The notes: a model not told the origin generated them from the sequence alone. 64,000 nucleotides of DNA from CAZSLO01 sp964608025 (GCA_964608025.1 CAZSLO010000001.1:1-64000); one strand, 5' to 3'; positions 25,918-35,418 are shown, numbered from the stretch's first letter. Translations and numbers: made by a program.

Positions 25918-27603
25918 ATGGTCGCTGAAGTGAAGTCAGATTTGAAGCGTCATAGTAAAGTAATAAGTAGGGGCCCTGATAGAGCACCGGCGCGATCGAT
26001 GCTAAGAGCAGTTGGGCTCCAAGATGAAGATATGGAGAAGCCTTTTGTTGCTATAGGTAATCTTGCAAGTGATGTTACTCCTTGTAATGTACATCTGGAC
26101 CGACTAGCGAATAAAGTCAAAGAAGGCGTCTGGAAAGCCGATTCTGTGCCGTTCATGTTCGGTACCATCACTATCAGTGATGGTATTTCCATGGGTACAG
26201 AGGGAATGAAAGCGTCTTTGGTCAGCAGGGAGGTGATTGCTGACTCGATTGAGACCGTTACTTTCGGTGAAAGTATGGATGGGCTTATTGTGGTTGCCGC
26301 GTGCGATAAGAATATGCCAGGCGCACTGATGGCGATGGCACGCCTCAACGTCCCGTCTATTTTCTTTTATGGTGGTGCAATCTTGCCAGGTAATTATCAA
26401 GGACAGGATGTAAATATCCAAGATATGTATGAGGCAGTAGGTTCTTGGTCACAGGGCAAGATGAGTTTGGAAGATCTACTGGGTATGGAAAAGGTCGCCT
26501 GTCCAGGAGAGGGCGCATGCGCTGGTATGTTTACTGCCAACACAATGGCATCTGCTATCGAAGCATTAGGAATGTCTATCCCCGGCTCTTCGTCTATTCC
26601 CGCGGTCGATTCGAGGAATGAAGAACTCGGCCTCAAAGTAGGCGGTATGCTCTATCACCTATTGGAAAATGACATTAAGGCACGGGATATATTGACACCT
26701 AAGGCTTTTGAGAATGCAATCCGGGTAGTTTTAGCGATGGGAGGCTCAACCAACGCTGTTCTCCACCTATTAGCGATTGCACACGAAGCCGGAGTCGATA
26801 TAAAGATCGAAGACTTCGATCGCCTGAGCCGTGATACACCTTACATAACTGATCTACGACCAGGTGGTAGATTCGTGATGTCCGACATGGATAAAATCGG
26901 CGGTGTTCCTGTCGTTATGAATGAACTAATGGGTGCCGGTTTACTTCATGGTGATGTATTGACGATTACAGGAAAGACCTTGGAAGAGAATCTTTCGAAC
27001 TTTCAAGATAAGCCGGATAGCCGAGTAGTTTATCCCGTTTCATCACCACGTAAACCGACCGGTGGGTTGGCTATCCTTAAAGGCAATTTAGCCCCTGAGG
27101 GTGCGGTCTTGAAGGTCGCTGGTACTACCCATCTTAAACATGAGGGACCTGCAAAAGTTTACGATGGCGAAAGAGCCGCGTTCGAGGCCGTGACCAACGG
27201 AGATATCAAGGAGGGTGACGTACTCGTATTGAGATACGAAGGACCTAAGGGAGGACCAGGTATGCAGGAGATGCTCGCTGTAACAGGAGCAATCATGGGA
27301 CAAGGGTTGGGTGATAGTGTGCTGCTGATGACAGATGGTCGGTTTTCAGGTGCCACGCATGGTCCTATGATAGGGCATGTCGCGCCAGAAGCGCAGGTGG
27401 GTGGTCCAATAGCCTTAGTACGGGATGGAGATATTATTTCTATGGACGTTGAGGCTAGGGAACTTACCCTGCGAGTCTCCGGAGAAGAGCTAGAGAGACG
27501 TTTAAAACAATGGACACCTCCAGAGGCAAAGCATACCAAAGGTGTGATGGCAAAGTACGCTAAGCTCGTTTCATCTGCTGCGAAGGGTGCCGTGACTACT
27601 TAG
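25918..27603 (+). CDS. ilvD: Dihydroxy-acid dehydratase
   Basis: Fe-S enzyme of branched-chain amino acid synthesis, dehydrating 2,3-dihydroxy-3-methylbutanoate and its homologue. Length is 561 aa. Cluster cysteines lie in DVTPCNVHLD, AACDKNMPG and CPGEGACAGMFTANTM. Other hallmarks are MGGSTNAVLHL, TDGRFSGATHGPMIGHV and the C-terminal substrate-binding region. It has a good ribosome-binding site and stands alone in its unit, flanked by the RdhA-like gene upstream (same strand, 152 bases) and a convergent P-loop kinase gene. The pathway partners are not in the window. Confidence 0.96.
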   Translation: MVAEVKSDLKRHSKVISRGPDRAPARSMLRAVGLQDEDMEKPFVAIGNLASDVTPCNVHLDRLANKVKEGVWKADSVPFMFGTITISDGISMGTEGMKASLVSREVIADSIETVTFGESMDGLIVVAACDKNMPGALMAMARLNVPSIFFYGGAILPGNYQGQDVNIQDMYEAVGSWSQGKMSLEDLLGMEKVACPGEGACAGMFTANTMASAIEALGMSIPGSSSIPAVDSRNEELGLKVGGMLYHLLENDIKARDILTPKAFENAIRVVLAMGGSTNAVLHLLAIAHEAGVDIKIEDFDRLSRDTPYITDLRPGGRFVMSDMDKIGGVPVVMNELMGAGLLHGDVLTITGKTLEENLSNFQDKPDSRVVYPVSSPRKPTGGLAILKGNLAPEGAVLKVAGTTHLKHEGPAKVYDGERAAFEAVTNGDIKEGDVLVLRYEGPKGGPGMQEMLAVTGAIMGQGLGDSVLLMTDGRFSGATHGPMIGHVAPEAQVGGPIALVRDGDIISMDVEARELTLRVSGEELERRLKQWTPPEAKHTKGVMAKYAKLVSSAAKGAVTT

Positions 27604-27733
27604 GTTTTGTCGATTTATCGAAATCTGATAGGGATAAAACCAAATACTATCTTCATCCGAGTACTTAAGACTCCGGGTGGTGCATCATGCTTTGACCCAA
27701 ACCAGATCCATCGAATCCTAAACTTACTTGATT

Positions 27734-28426
27734 TCAGGATGAGCTAAGTGTTTTACGCGTGAGGATTCGGAGTTGGTCCCTTTCGCTCAAGTGAGGCGTA
27801 TAGTTCTCAATAAATTCTTCGAGAGTCTCATCTACTGTAGATCTAGACGTGTCAAGAGTGAACTTGTAACGAAGATGTGAGTGGTCATAGTGGTACTGGA
27901 ATCGCTCAAGGACGTGTTCGATATCTTTGTCTTCTAGGACTGTGCGATCGTGAGGCTCTGTTCTCATCCGCTCTCGGATCACTTCCGGGTCGGATTTTAA
28001 TAACACAAGAACGGTATCGGGTGCTTTTTCAAGGATCTCTACTTCCACGCCCCGACAGAATGATTCGCGGTCGCCGTACTCGCCTTTACGGCCATAGCCA
28101 TAGTATAGAGGGGCGTATATCGCTTCCTCGATATGAAATCCGATGAGGATGTGGTCTGTGTCTCGATAAAGCGTGGGCATAAGATGATAGGAGAATTGAT
28201 ATCGTTGAAACATCTCCTTCAGTTCAGGGCCCAGAGACATGAATTTTTTCATGTCTTCCTCTGAAATTTCGTCCCAATGGCCAACCCACGGAAGGGTGAA
28301 ATGATCATGGAATCGGACGATTCCCTTTGGTGTTGGTTGGCCCATCACGCTGTCTCTCCAATCCACTATTTTTTCTACGAGGGTTGTCTTACCCGAGTAT
28401 TCAGATCCTACAATTATCAGTCTCAA
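27734..28426 (-). CDS. P-loop nucleoside/thymidylate kinase-like protein
   Basis: A protein of about 230 residues with Walker A GSEYSGKTT right at the N-terminus, DHF and ESFCRGVEVEI segments in the middle, and a lid-like RERMRTEPHDRT region. It resembles thymidylate/deoxynucleoside kinase folds, but I cannot assign a substrate. The GTG at 28447 is in frame, yet GGAGG lies 6 bases upstream of a TTG at 28426, giving MRLIIVGSEYSGKT; I choose that start. It is monocistronic between ilvD (convergent) and the secDF operon. Confidence 0.68.
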   Translation of the reverse strand: MRLIIVGSEYSGKTTLVEKIVDWRDSVMGQPTPKGIVRFHDHFTLPWVGHWDEISEEDMKKFMSLGPELKEMFQRYQFSYHLMPTLYRDTDHILIGFHIEEAIYAPLYYGYGRKGEYGDRESFCRGVEVEILEKAPDTVLVLLKSDPEVIRERMRTEPHDRTVLEDKDIEHVLERFQYHYDHSHLRYKFTLDTSRSTVDETLEEFIENYTPHLSERDQLRILTRKTLSSS

Positions 28427-28655
28427 TTGATTCCTCCAACTTGACACTTAAGTTCTTAGACCTTCTTGATCTAGGATGTCTCCGGGAATTGGATCAATAA
28501 TAGCACTGGATTGAATAGCATGGGATTTAGCTAGGTAATGAAATTAAAAACTGATAAACCTGATTGATCAACTGGAGACCAAAACAGGGTGACCCTGCTG
28601 CAATAGCCTATCGGTTATGGACAGGTCGTTTTGAAATTAACTAGTGGTGGTTTGA

Positions 28656-29573
28656 CTAAGTAGTGGACGTGCGATTTCTACGGAACAGTCGCCGTAGATC
28701 GCCTTCCTCCCATACCATCAATACCGGTGTTGCGATCGCTATTGAGCTATAAGTTCCTGCTACTACTCCGATCAGGAGTACCCAAAGGAAATTCTTAATA
28801 GTTGGACCGCCGAACAATAATAGTGCGAGAAGGGTAAACAGAAGGGTAAGGCTAGTGTTTAAGGATCTACTTAGGCTTTGCGAGATGCTGATATTGGCAT
28901 TGGTCTTGAGGCTACGGTTGGGATAAGAGAGAACGTTTTCCCTTAGCCTGTCGAAAACTACGATAGTGTCGTTCACGCTGTATCCTATTACCGTTAATAT
29001 GGCGATTAGAAACATCGTGTTTACTTCAATTTCGAGAACAACACCTAATATTGCGAATATACCAATTACCACAGCGGTGTCGTGGAGTAAGGCCATAATA
29101 GCGGCCGTTCCGTATCTAAATGGACTCGGCATGTTTCTAAATGCCCACCAGACATATAGGAAAACCCCTATTGCCGCTGCAAGTACTGCCCACATGGCGT
29201 TCACAACTGTTTCTGCGGCCACTACGGGTGAAACTAGATCGAATGACAAGACCGTAATTCCATCTGGTGAAAGGCGTGTCTTGAGATTGTCGACGAGTCG
29301 GTCTTTTTGATCTTCGTCGAGTTCTTTTGTACGAACGAAGTACGCCCGGTCATCCATCTGTTGAACAATAGCGTCTTGATAACCAAGTGCTGTTAGTTCT
29401 GCACGCAAGTTTGCTTGCTTTACATTGGATACGAACTCGAGACCAGTCGTAGATCCTCCTGTGAAATCTATCCCTGGTTTTAGCCCTCCACCGATTATCA
29501 AGAAAACTAGCCCAGGCAAAATAACTAAAGCGGAAGCTATGAAAAACCATGCCCTTTTTCCTACAAAATCCAA
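28656..29573 (-). CDS. secF: Protein-export membrane protein SecF
   Basis: Subunit of the SecDF proton-driven accessory complex of the Sec translocon. 305 aa with six predicted transmembrane segments. SecF signatures are GIDFTGGS near residue 35, VIGYSVNDTIVVFDRLREN in the middle and the C-terminal LLIGVVAGTYSSIAIATPVL. A periplasmic domain of about 100 residues separates TM1 from the rest. It follows secD by 10 bases in the def-cca-secD-secF unit and is its last gene, ending near a 208-base region with no clear terminator. Confidence 0.94.
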   Translation of the reverse strand: MDFVGKRAWFFIASALVILPGLVFLIIGGGLKPGIDFTGGSTTGLEFVSNVKQANLRAELTALGYQDAIVQQMDDRAYFVRTKELDEDQKDRLVDNLKTRLSPDGITVLSFDLVSPVVAAETVVNAMWAVLAAAIGVFLYVWWAFRNMPSPFRYGTAAIMALLHDTAVVIGIFAILGVVLEIEVNTMFLIAILTVIGYSVNDTIVVFDRLRENVLSYPNRSLKTNANISISQSLSRSLNTSLTLLFTLLALLLFGGPTIKNFLWVLLIGVVAGTYSSIAIATPVLMVWEEGDLRRLFRRNRTSTT

Positions 29574-29583
29574 TTCTACTCCT

Positions 29584-31506
29584 CTATCCAGTTTGAACCG
29601 GTTGCTCTTTTGGTAGATCTGATGTGCCAGATGGCACGAACAATTTCAGTCGATTGCCTATAGGTGTTACAGACATCAATCTGAGGAAGGTGCGACTCAC
29701 TGTAATTGCTGTGAACATGCTAATGAGTACACCTATTGCCAAGGTTAGCGCAAAGCCTTGGACTATAGTTGCTCCCAAGGTATCGGCGAACCAGAATAAT
29801 ATGGCACAGGTTATTAGGGTAGAAACGTTCCCATCTCTAATTGCTGGCCATGCACGATTGAAGCCGATGTTGATAGCCGACAACAGTGTTCTACCTGCAC
29901 GTAGTTCTTCTTTCATACGTTCGAATATTAGGATGTTAGCATCGACTGCCATACCAATGGATAAGATGACTGCTGCTATACCTGAAAGGGTTAGTGTGAC
30001 TGGAATCATCTTAAAAACAGTCAACAACATTCCAGCATATATAACCAATGATAATGCTGCTATTATCCCTGATACGCGATAGTAAGTGATCATGAAGACC
30101 AGTACTAGTACTAGTCCGACGAGACCAGCGACCACGCTTTTGGCAAGGGAATCAGCGCCTAGTATCGCGTCGATATCACGCTCCTGGATTAGCGTAATGG
30201 GTACCGGCAGTCGCCCACCTTCTAGAAGTAACGAGATTTCGCTTACCCGTTCGAATGTGAAGTCCTTACCCTGGATAAACGCAACCCCTCTCGTGATAGG
30301 CTGATTGACGGTTGGCGCAATCAACTCCTCGTCGTCAAGTATGATTGCTAGCAAATCTGGTGTACCTGCTATCACAGAAGTTATTTCGCTGAACTTCCTT
30401 GTACCTTCCGAATTGAACTCTATGTTGACGATCGGTAGCCCAGTACTATGGTGTTGTCCAGGATAGGCTCGAGCGAGATCTTCACCTGTAAGTCCAATGT
30501 CCTCGTCCATTGCACCAATTAATTCAGAAAATACAAGCTTCGATTCCGCGGTAAAGCGTTCGAGGGCATCTTCCACGGAGTCCAACGAAAACCCAAGATT
30601 AACTATGAATTTGTTCGAGTCAGCTATCTGAGTTATCAAAGGATCGGTTGGTAACGGGATAAACGTACCGCCAAATCCAGGGGCAAGTGGTTGAAATGGA
30701 ATCAATAATGGTTGCTCAGCGGTGCCTTCCGCAGCAAGGCTTAGGAAGCTCGGGTAGATTGTGGAGGCTCCATTTGAGTTCGCGATACTGAGCTTAAGGC
30801 GATCCATGACCTCTAGGAGCGCTGTAGCTCCGGATGGCTCGATTTCTAGAACAATTACTGGATCTGATGGTGGTGGTGGTGTAGTTACATCGGCTGGTGT
30901 TGAAGTTGCCTCCGAAACTTGGGTACTGGTAGCGTGTTGAAGCGGTGATTCGGAAGGTATAAGAGCTGTGGGTTCTGTAGAAGTCCCGGCCCTAAATATT
31001 GGCAGGCTATTTTCGTCGCTGGTCTCATCAAAGATTATGGTTCCGACTTGGAACGATATAATTTCCTCAGAGGTAAGGCTCTGTATATCTCTCTCTATGT
31101 CAAGAATACGGTGTTTAAATTCTAGTCGTGCTGTTTCACCAATAAGCCTCTTAGCCCTACCGGGGTCGTTGATGCCTGGAAGCTGTATCAGCAGACGATC
31201 ATCACCCAAAAGTTGAAGAATCGGTTCTCCCAGACCTGCACCGTTGACTCGTCTTTCAATCGTGCTGAGTAGACCTTCCATCTGATCGCGCGTTGGCTGA
31301 ATTGCTTCTCCGGTATTTGGATCAGCGAGAGTTACCTGATATACAAGGTGGCTGCCTCCTTGCAGGTCAAGTCCCAGAGTCAGCCCGAGTAGGTTGTTGG
31401 CCCCACGTTCAAAGTCTCCGAGCTTGACCGTCTGGAAACCAAGGGATAGTCCAGAAACAGCTACGATCAAAATAATTAAAATTAAAGTGCGGGCGTATCT
31501 ACGCAC
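29584..31506 (-). CDS. secD: Protein-export membrane protein SecD
   Basis: Partner of SecF; uses the proton gradient to pull exported proteins across the membrane. 640 aa. TM1 at the N-terminus is followed by LGLDLQGGSHLVYQV, a large periplasmic P1 domain and six C-terminal TM segments (GMAVDANILIFERMKEE and the SMFTAITVSRTFL end). The periplasmic domain contains a Pro/Thr/Ser-rich low-complexity insert of about 40 residues (including EATSTPADVTTPPPPSD) around residues 195-235, which is not typical of the family. The 5' end overlaps the cca gene by 8 bases. Confidence 0.95.
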   Translation of the reverse strand: MRRYARTLILIILIVAVSGLSLGFQTVKLGDFERGANNLLGLTLGLDLQGGSHLVYQVTLADPNTGEAIQPTRDQMEGLLSTIERRVNGAGLGEPILQLLGDDRLLIQLPGINDPGRAKRLIGETARLEFKHRILDIERDIQSLTSEEIISFQVGTIIFDETSDENSLPIFRAGTSTEPTALIPSESPLQHATSTQVSEATSTPADVTTPPPPSDPVIVLEIEPSGATALLEVMDRLKLSIANSNGASTIYPSFLSLAAEGTAEQPLLIPFQPLAPGFGGTFIPLPTDPLITQIADSNKFIVNLGFSLDSVEDALERFTAESKLVFSELIGAMDEDIGLTGEDLARAYPGQHHSTGLPIVNIEFNSEGTRKFSEITSVIAGTPDLLAIILDDEELIAPTVNQPITRGVAFIQGKDFTFERVSEISLLLEGGRLPVPITLIQERDIDAILGADSLAKSVVAGLVGLVLVLVFMITYYRVSGIIAALSLVIYAGMLLTVFKMIPVTLTLSGIAAVILSIGMAVDANILIFERMKEELRAGRTLLSAINIGFNRAWPAIRDGNVSTLITCAILFWFADTLGATIVQGFALTLAIGVLISMFTAITVSRTFLRLMSVTPIGNRLKLFVPSGTSDLPKEQPVQTG

Positions 31507-32989
31507 CGTTGCCTCCGACTTTAAGACGTCTTGCTACAAGTGTAAATGCTTCTTGTTTTGTAGTCACTTCCCCTGTTCCTTGCGCTTCTTCAACTATCGC
31601 TATTAATTCTCCAATTCGTGGTCCTGAGGGTATGTTAAATTCAGTCATGATATCTTTGCCGTCCACAAGTCTTGAAACCTCTTTATTCTCCTGTCTTTCA
31701 GGGCTGCCTCTCAATATTCTTTCTGCGACTTGAAGACGATATGCCCAGTCGTCTTCTTCTAGCGCCGGACCGCGCGCCGCAAGGTAGTCTGCCAAGTTCA
31801 GGTAGACTGTGTCTACAGCGGCGTCCCCAAGGTCTCGGTGAAAACGATAGACCGCTCTGTCGGTCGGGAGCTTCCACTTTTCAGCCATCTGACCAGGACG
31901 CAGGTGGTGCGCGATCATAGTGCCCACTAGGTCCACACCAGCTCTGCTAAACCTTAGCCTAGACAGTATACCTTTTGCTACTTTAGACCCTTCTGTATGA
32001 TGTCCAAAGAAACGTATGCGCCCAGTCGGCTCAATTGTCTTTGTCTTTGGTTTCGATATGTCGTGTAGTAATCCTGCTAATTTTAACAGATTGAGTCTGC
32101 TATGACCGTCGCTGGCATGTCGAGCGAAGTATTGGTCAATATTTGTCCATTCTCGGAGAGTCCCGAGGTTCGTGGTATTTATTTCGTCTGGAGATTGGAG
32201 GATTTGCTCGATCTTTCCGGGCGTTTCTATACAGTGATTGAAAACATCCCAGTAGTGTTCTTTCGGCTGGACAACTCCCCGCAAGCATTCTATTTCGGGA
32301 ATGATTACTGGGAGCAGGCCGAGATTATCTAATTCTCTAAGCCATTTTGTAGAAGAAGTTGCACTCAGAAGCTTTAGTAATTCATCCCTGATTCTTTCCG
32401 GTGAAACACACAAAATCATGGATGGATTTTCTTTGATCCAACTCCTTGTTTTCGTCTCTAGTCGAAAATCTAGATTGGCAGCTAATCGGATTGCTCTAAA
32501 GAGCCGGACGGGATCGTCCCTGAATACTTTGCTTGAAATCGCACGTATTTCTCGCTTCGGGATATCAGTGGCTCCGCCGTGAGGGTCTATAATGGCCTGG
32601 TCGCCGTAGTTCGTTAGCGGTATAGCCATAGCGTCGATTGTAAAATCTCTTCGTGCTAGGTCATCGGATATAGAATTGCTGATAGGGTTTATATCAATCC
32701 ATGTTGGATTGCCATGATGACTAAGTCTGAAAAATCGACGCTGTTGGTCTAAACAATGGGCCTTCAGACCAAGCCGGGAGGCTAATAGTGTTGCTACTTG
32801 TGCTGGTTCATCTTCTACCGCTATATCCACATCGCCAGTTTCCCGTCCAAGAATAGTGTCTCGAACTGTGCCCCCGACTAAATACGCACGAGTTTCTCGA
32901 TTGTCGAAGAAACTACGAAGAGTTTGAACAATATCTGGGACTAGTCCCTTGGATATTCTCGGTGTCTTGGCTTCTGCTACATCATGCAT
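31499..32989 (-). CDS. cca: CCA tRNA nucleotidyltransferase / poly(A) polymerase family with HD domain
   Basis: Class II nucleotidyltransferase that adds or repairs the 3' CCA of tRNA. The catalytic head has GGTVRDTILGRETGDVDIAV (the GG-x-VRD loop with DxD metal ligands), then RRDFTIDAMA and the RNA-binding helices with DPVRLFRAIRLAANLDF. A C-terminal HD domain (LLHDISKPKT, then HHTEGSKV) resembles bacterial CCA enzymes with phosphatase activity. 496 aa, ATG 32989. The tRNA-Leu in this window already encodes its CCA, so a repair role is plausible. It follows def by 12 bases and overlaps secD. Confidence 0.9.
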   Translation of the reverse strand: MHDVAEAKTPRISKGLVPDIVQTLRSFFDNRETRAYLVGGTVRDTILGRETGDVDIAVEDEPAQVATLLASRLGLKAHCLDQQRRFFRLSHHGNPTWIDINPISNSISDDLARRDFTIDAMAIPLTNYGDQAIIDPHGGATDIPKREIRAISSKVFRDDPVRLFRAIRLAANLDFRLETKTRSWIKENPSMILCVSPERIRDELLKLLSATSSTKWLRELDNLGLLPVIIPEIECLRGVVQPKEHYWDVFNHCIETPGKIEQILQSPDEINTTNLGTLREWTNIDQYFARHASDGHSRLNLLKLAGLLHDISKPKTKTIEPTGRIRFFGHHTEGSKVAKGILSRLRFSRAGVDLVGTMIAHHLRPGQMAEKWKLPTDRAVYRFHRDLGDAAVDTVYLNLADYLAARGPALEEDDWAYRLQVAERILRGSPERQENKEVSRLVDGKDIMTEFNIPSGPRIGELIAIVEEAQGTGEVTTKQEAFTLVARRLKVGGNGA

Positions 32990-33001
32990 GACAGGCTGGT
33001 A

Positions 33002-33502
33002 CTATTCTTCTTCAGAAGGAGCTTCAGGTATTGCGTCGTTAGAAATCAATGTTTCGTGGGATTTGAGATGGTCGAAATATAGGATCCCGTTGAGATGGTC
33101 AATTTCGTGCTCAAGAGCCTGGGCAAGGAGCCCATCCGCTGTTAAACGAAATATTTTTGAATTGCGGTCGAGTCCTTTTGCTTTGACCCAGATAGACCGA
33201 GTAATTAGTCCATGATATCCGGGTACGCTGAGGCACGCTTCCTCGATTTCACGTTCGCCTTCCCTGTGGATGATCTCTGGATTGATGTATACCCTAGGTT
33301 CTTCTTCATCTGGCAAATGTATCGCGATTACTCTTCGTAGGTCGCCGATCTGGTTAGCTGCGAGACCGACACCACCTACATAATGGAGCGTGTCGACCAG
33401 ATTGTTTGCCAGGGACTGGACCGACTTGTCGATTGTCCGGACTTTATTGGCTTTGCGCCTCAGTGTAGGGTGGGGAAATTCTAGGATGGTTTTGACTGAC
33501 AA
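33002..33502 (-). CDS. def: Peptide deformylase
   Basis: Removes the formyl group from nascent proteins. The three motifs are GVGLAANQIG (residues 44-53), EACLS with metal Cys90, and HEIDH with metal ligands His132 and His136 and catalytic Glu133. Motif 2 has EACLS instead of the standard EGCLS. 166 aa; the start is TTG 33502, with GGAG about 8 bases upstream. It is the first gene of the leftward def-cca-secD-secF operon and has a good candidate promoter at 33557-33586. Confidence 0.93.
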   Translation of the reverse strand: MSVKTILEFPHPTLRRKANKVRTIDKSVQSLANNLVDTLHYVGGVGLAANQIGDLRRVIAIHLPDEEEPRVYINPEIIHREGEREIEEACLSVPGYHGLITRSIWVKAKGLDRNSKIFRLTADGLLAQALEHEIDHLNGILYFDHLKSHETLISNDAIPEAPSEEE

Positions 33503-33556
33503 AATAGGTGCTCCGGAGTCCCATGTTGCCTGCTTTTCGGGCTCCGCTTTAGATCA

Positions 33557-33586
33557 ATTATACCTATCGTTTGAGTAGAGTGTAAA
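33557..33586 (-). promoter_or_regulatory. Candidate sigma-70-type promoter of the def-cca-secDF operon
   Basis: On the minus strand: TTTACA (33586-33581), an 18-nt spacer and TATAAT (33562-33557). Five of six -35 positions and all -10 positions match the consensus. Transcription would start near 33550, about 48 bases before the def TTG. Confidence 0.55.
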
Positions 33587-33916
33587 CTAGCGGGTCCCAA
33601 TTAAAATAAATGATGTTTGTCAAATATTTATAATGGATGTTTAAATTATTCACTATGGGTTTTTCGTCCATTGAGATATGGCTACTAGTTGAAGCCAGAT
33701 CATGAATTTATTGAAGTAGAAGTAGTGTACTTGAGGTACTGGTTCTGGAAATAACATGACTTTCGTTCTGCATGTTATAAATCTAAGATAATATTATTCT
33801 GGTATTGCCCAGTTCTTCCATTTATGTAAACCAAGATTACTGGAATTGTAGCCCTAGGTGTCATTATTGATGATTGCTCCTATGCATCTCTAGCCAAGGA
33901 TTTATCGGAGGACAAA
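33587..33916. other. Intergenic region upstream of the C45 hydrolase gene, no gene seen
   Basis: About 330 AT-rich bases between the def promoter and the next plus-strand gene. I see no open frame with a ribosome-binding site. One hairpin (ATAACATG/CATGTTAT, 33752-33779) has a 12-nt loop and no T-tract, so it is not a convincing terminator. A plus-strand TATAAT occurs near 33630, but I found no matching -35. Confidence 0.5.
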
Positions 33917-34996
33917 ATGGAGATTCGTACTTTTTTGGGAAGTAATGAGGAAATTGGACACGCTCAGGGATTAATCGATCCTGCATGGGTTCAAGAACAA
34001 TTTAGTAAACGAAAGTTATTACCCCATGATTTCAGCCATCCGTATTTTCGCAAAAACTTGGAATTTATGAAACGAGAATTCCCAGGCTATATAGATCAGA
34101 TGTCTGCCTTCGGAGTGTCGGCGGGTTTCAATAATTTCGACGAAGTTTACTTTCACCATATTTATGGCACAGGTGGTGCTCCAGAAGGTTGTTCTGCACT
34201 TGGAATAATTCTTGATGAAGATGGGCCAGCAATGTTGTCTACGAACGATGCTTCAGGATCTGATGGACCGAAAATGGTTTTGAAAGATAGTTATCTAGGT
34301 GTTTTTCCTAATCTCGAACCACATGGATTCGTAGGTATTATGAGACGCAGCGACATATTAGCAGTTCGAACTATTAATGATCGGGGCCTGTCTTTGGGGT
34401 GGGCATCTGGACACCCCAAGTTTAACTGGCCAGATAACCCGGAGTACCTTAATCTCTATCTAGCACCTTATCTTATTGCCCAATATTGCGGCACTTGCGA
34501 AGATGTCAGGCATTTTTTGAATCAATATCGAGTATCTGGACTAAAAGGCTATACGGGCACAGCTGTAGATATAGAAGGAAATATTCTAGGAATCGAGGCG
34601 GAATCGGAAAGAATTGCATTTCGTGAACCAGAGCACGGATTGTTACTAGAGACGAATCATTGGCAGGAATCTTGTTTACAGGAACAGTCTAAGGCGAGTG
34701 TTCCAGAATTTTGGCGGAGTCCGTATTTCAACAATTCTCAAAATAGAATACAGTACCTTTCTTATTTCAATAAAAATTTTATGAAAATGACTTCAATAGA
34801 GGAGTTAATAGATTTTTCTTTTGATGTCGAAGCACCGGGTCGAATCCTGCAATCGCCGGGCTACAATATAGGAGATTGGACGACCGTATATGCGGTTTTC
34901 ATGAACTCGCGGGACCGTTCTATGCGTGTACATACCTACCCATTGGTAAAAGAAACCTACACGGAAGTTAAATATCCGGTCGTTGGACTGGACTAG
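33917..34996 (+). CDS. C45-type Ntn-hydrolase (acyl-CoA:6-aminopenicillanate acyltransferase-like)
   Basis: A 359-residue protein matching the autoproteolytic C45 family. A helical N-terminal pro-region is followed by the processing-site nucleophile Cys92 in EGCSALGII, then STNDASG, AVDIEGNILGIEAE and the family signature LLETNHW. Self-cleavage before Cys92 would give two subunits. Members include isopenicillin N acyltransferase and various amide hydrolases, and the natural substrate here is unknown. There is no signal peptide. The start is ATG 33917 with ATCGGAGGA upstream. It is monocistronic, followed by the candidate ncRNA. Confidence 0.75.
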   Translation: MEIRTFLGSNEEIGHAQGLIDPAWVQEQFSKRKLLPHDFSHPYFRKNLEFMKREFPGYIDQMSAFGVSAGFNNFDEVYFHHIYGTGGAPEGCSALGIILDEDGPAMLSTNDASGSDGPKMVLKDSYLGVFPNLEPHGFVGIMRRSDILAVRTINDRGLSLGWASGHPKFNWPDNPEYLNLYLAPYLIAQYCGTCEDVRHFLNQYRVSGLKGYTGTAVDIEGNILGIEAESERIAFREPEHGLLLETNHWQESCLQEQSKASVPEFWRSPYFNNSQNRIQYLSYFNKNFMKMTSIEELIDFSFDVEAPGRILQSPGYNIGDWTTVYAVFMNSRDRSMRVHTYPLVKETYTEVKYPVVGLD

Positions 34997-35031
34997 TCAA
35001 TAAAATTACGAGAAACATCTGTTCGAAACTA

Positions 35032-35059
35032 TTGACTTAAGCACATTTGTTCGTATATT
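35032..35059 (+). promoter_or_regulatory. Candidate promoter of the 35.1-kb ncRNA
   Basis: TTGACT (35032-35037), a 16-nt spacer and TATATT (35054-35059); each hexamer matches the consensus at 5 of 6 positions. It lies 36 bases after the C45 gene stop and points away from it, so it is unlikely to serve a protein gene: the next plus-strand gene is more than 2 kb away. Confidence 0.5.
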
Positions 35060-35065
35060 CTGTAT

Positions 35066-35215
35066 AACCAGTTATATATCGAGACGCTCTGGTAATAGCA
35101 ACTGGCGCTCCTGTTACCACACCCTCAAAGAACACAAGGTGTCTACCCCCTCGACTAGTTAGAGATGGAGCGCTAATTTGAAGACACGGCTCATCCACCG
35201 GGCCGTGTCTTCTTG
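35066..35215 (+). ncRNA. Candidate structured small RNA (promoter to terminator)
   Basis: A stand-alone transcript of about 150 nt is predicted from a promoter at 35032-35059 to a terminator at 35181-35211, with no open frame that has a ribosome-binding site. Internal pairing: stem GGTAATAG (35091-35098) with CTGTTACC (35111-35118), whose loop segment GCGCTC (35105-35110) can pair with GAGCGC (35168-35173) to form a pseudoknot. A further stem ACACC/GGTGT (35119-35123 with 35138-35142) is possible. It matches no RNA class I can name: I checked for tmRNA tag, SRP GNAR/GGAA and 6S-like end pairing and saw none. The rest of the gap to mutL (35216-35418) shows nothing. Confidence 0.5.
35181..35211 (+). 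terminator. Rho-independent terminator of the candidate ncRNA
   Basis: Perfect 10-bp stem AAGACACGGC/GCCGTGTCTT with an 11-nt loop, followed by a T-rich stretch (TCTTGTTATAT). The T-richness is on the plus strand side. Confidence 0.72.
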
Positions 35216-35418
35216 TTATATATCTGTTGTGGAATCAGCTCTTGTATTGAATTGATGAGTCATTTGTATTGGATAAGTTGAGCATAGTATCGATAGCAGA
35301 TTGCGGAGGATTGCTTACCGAATCTTTATGACAGTAATTTCCAGCGGATCTTACTGAAAATATCACTGGCAGGCCGTTTCGATATCAATCGTTTCAAGCC
35401 CGTTTAGTACAATATTTT

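Noticed and set aside
29624..30082. 152-residue plus-strand ORF inside secD
   Set aside because: It is antisense to a well-supported membrane-domain coding region and has no ribosome-binding site or recognisable family; a shadow frame.
35066..35215. 6S RNA, tmRNA or SRP RNA identity for the small RNA
   Set aside because: No long self-pairing with a central bulge, no tag-peptide frame and no SRP tetraloop motif are visible.
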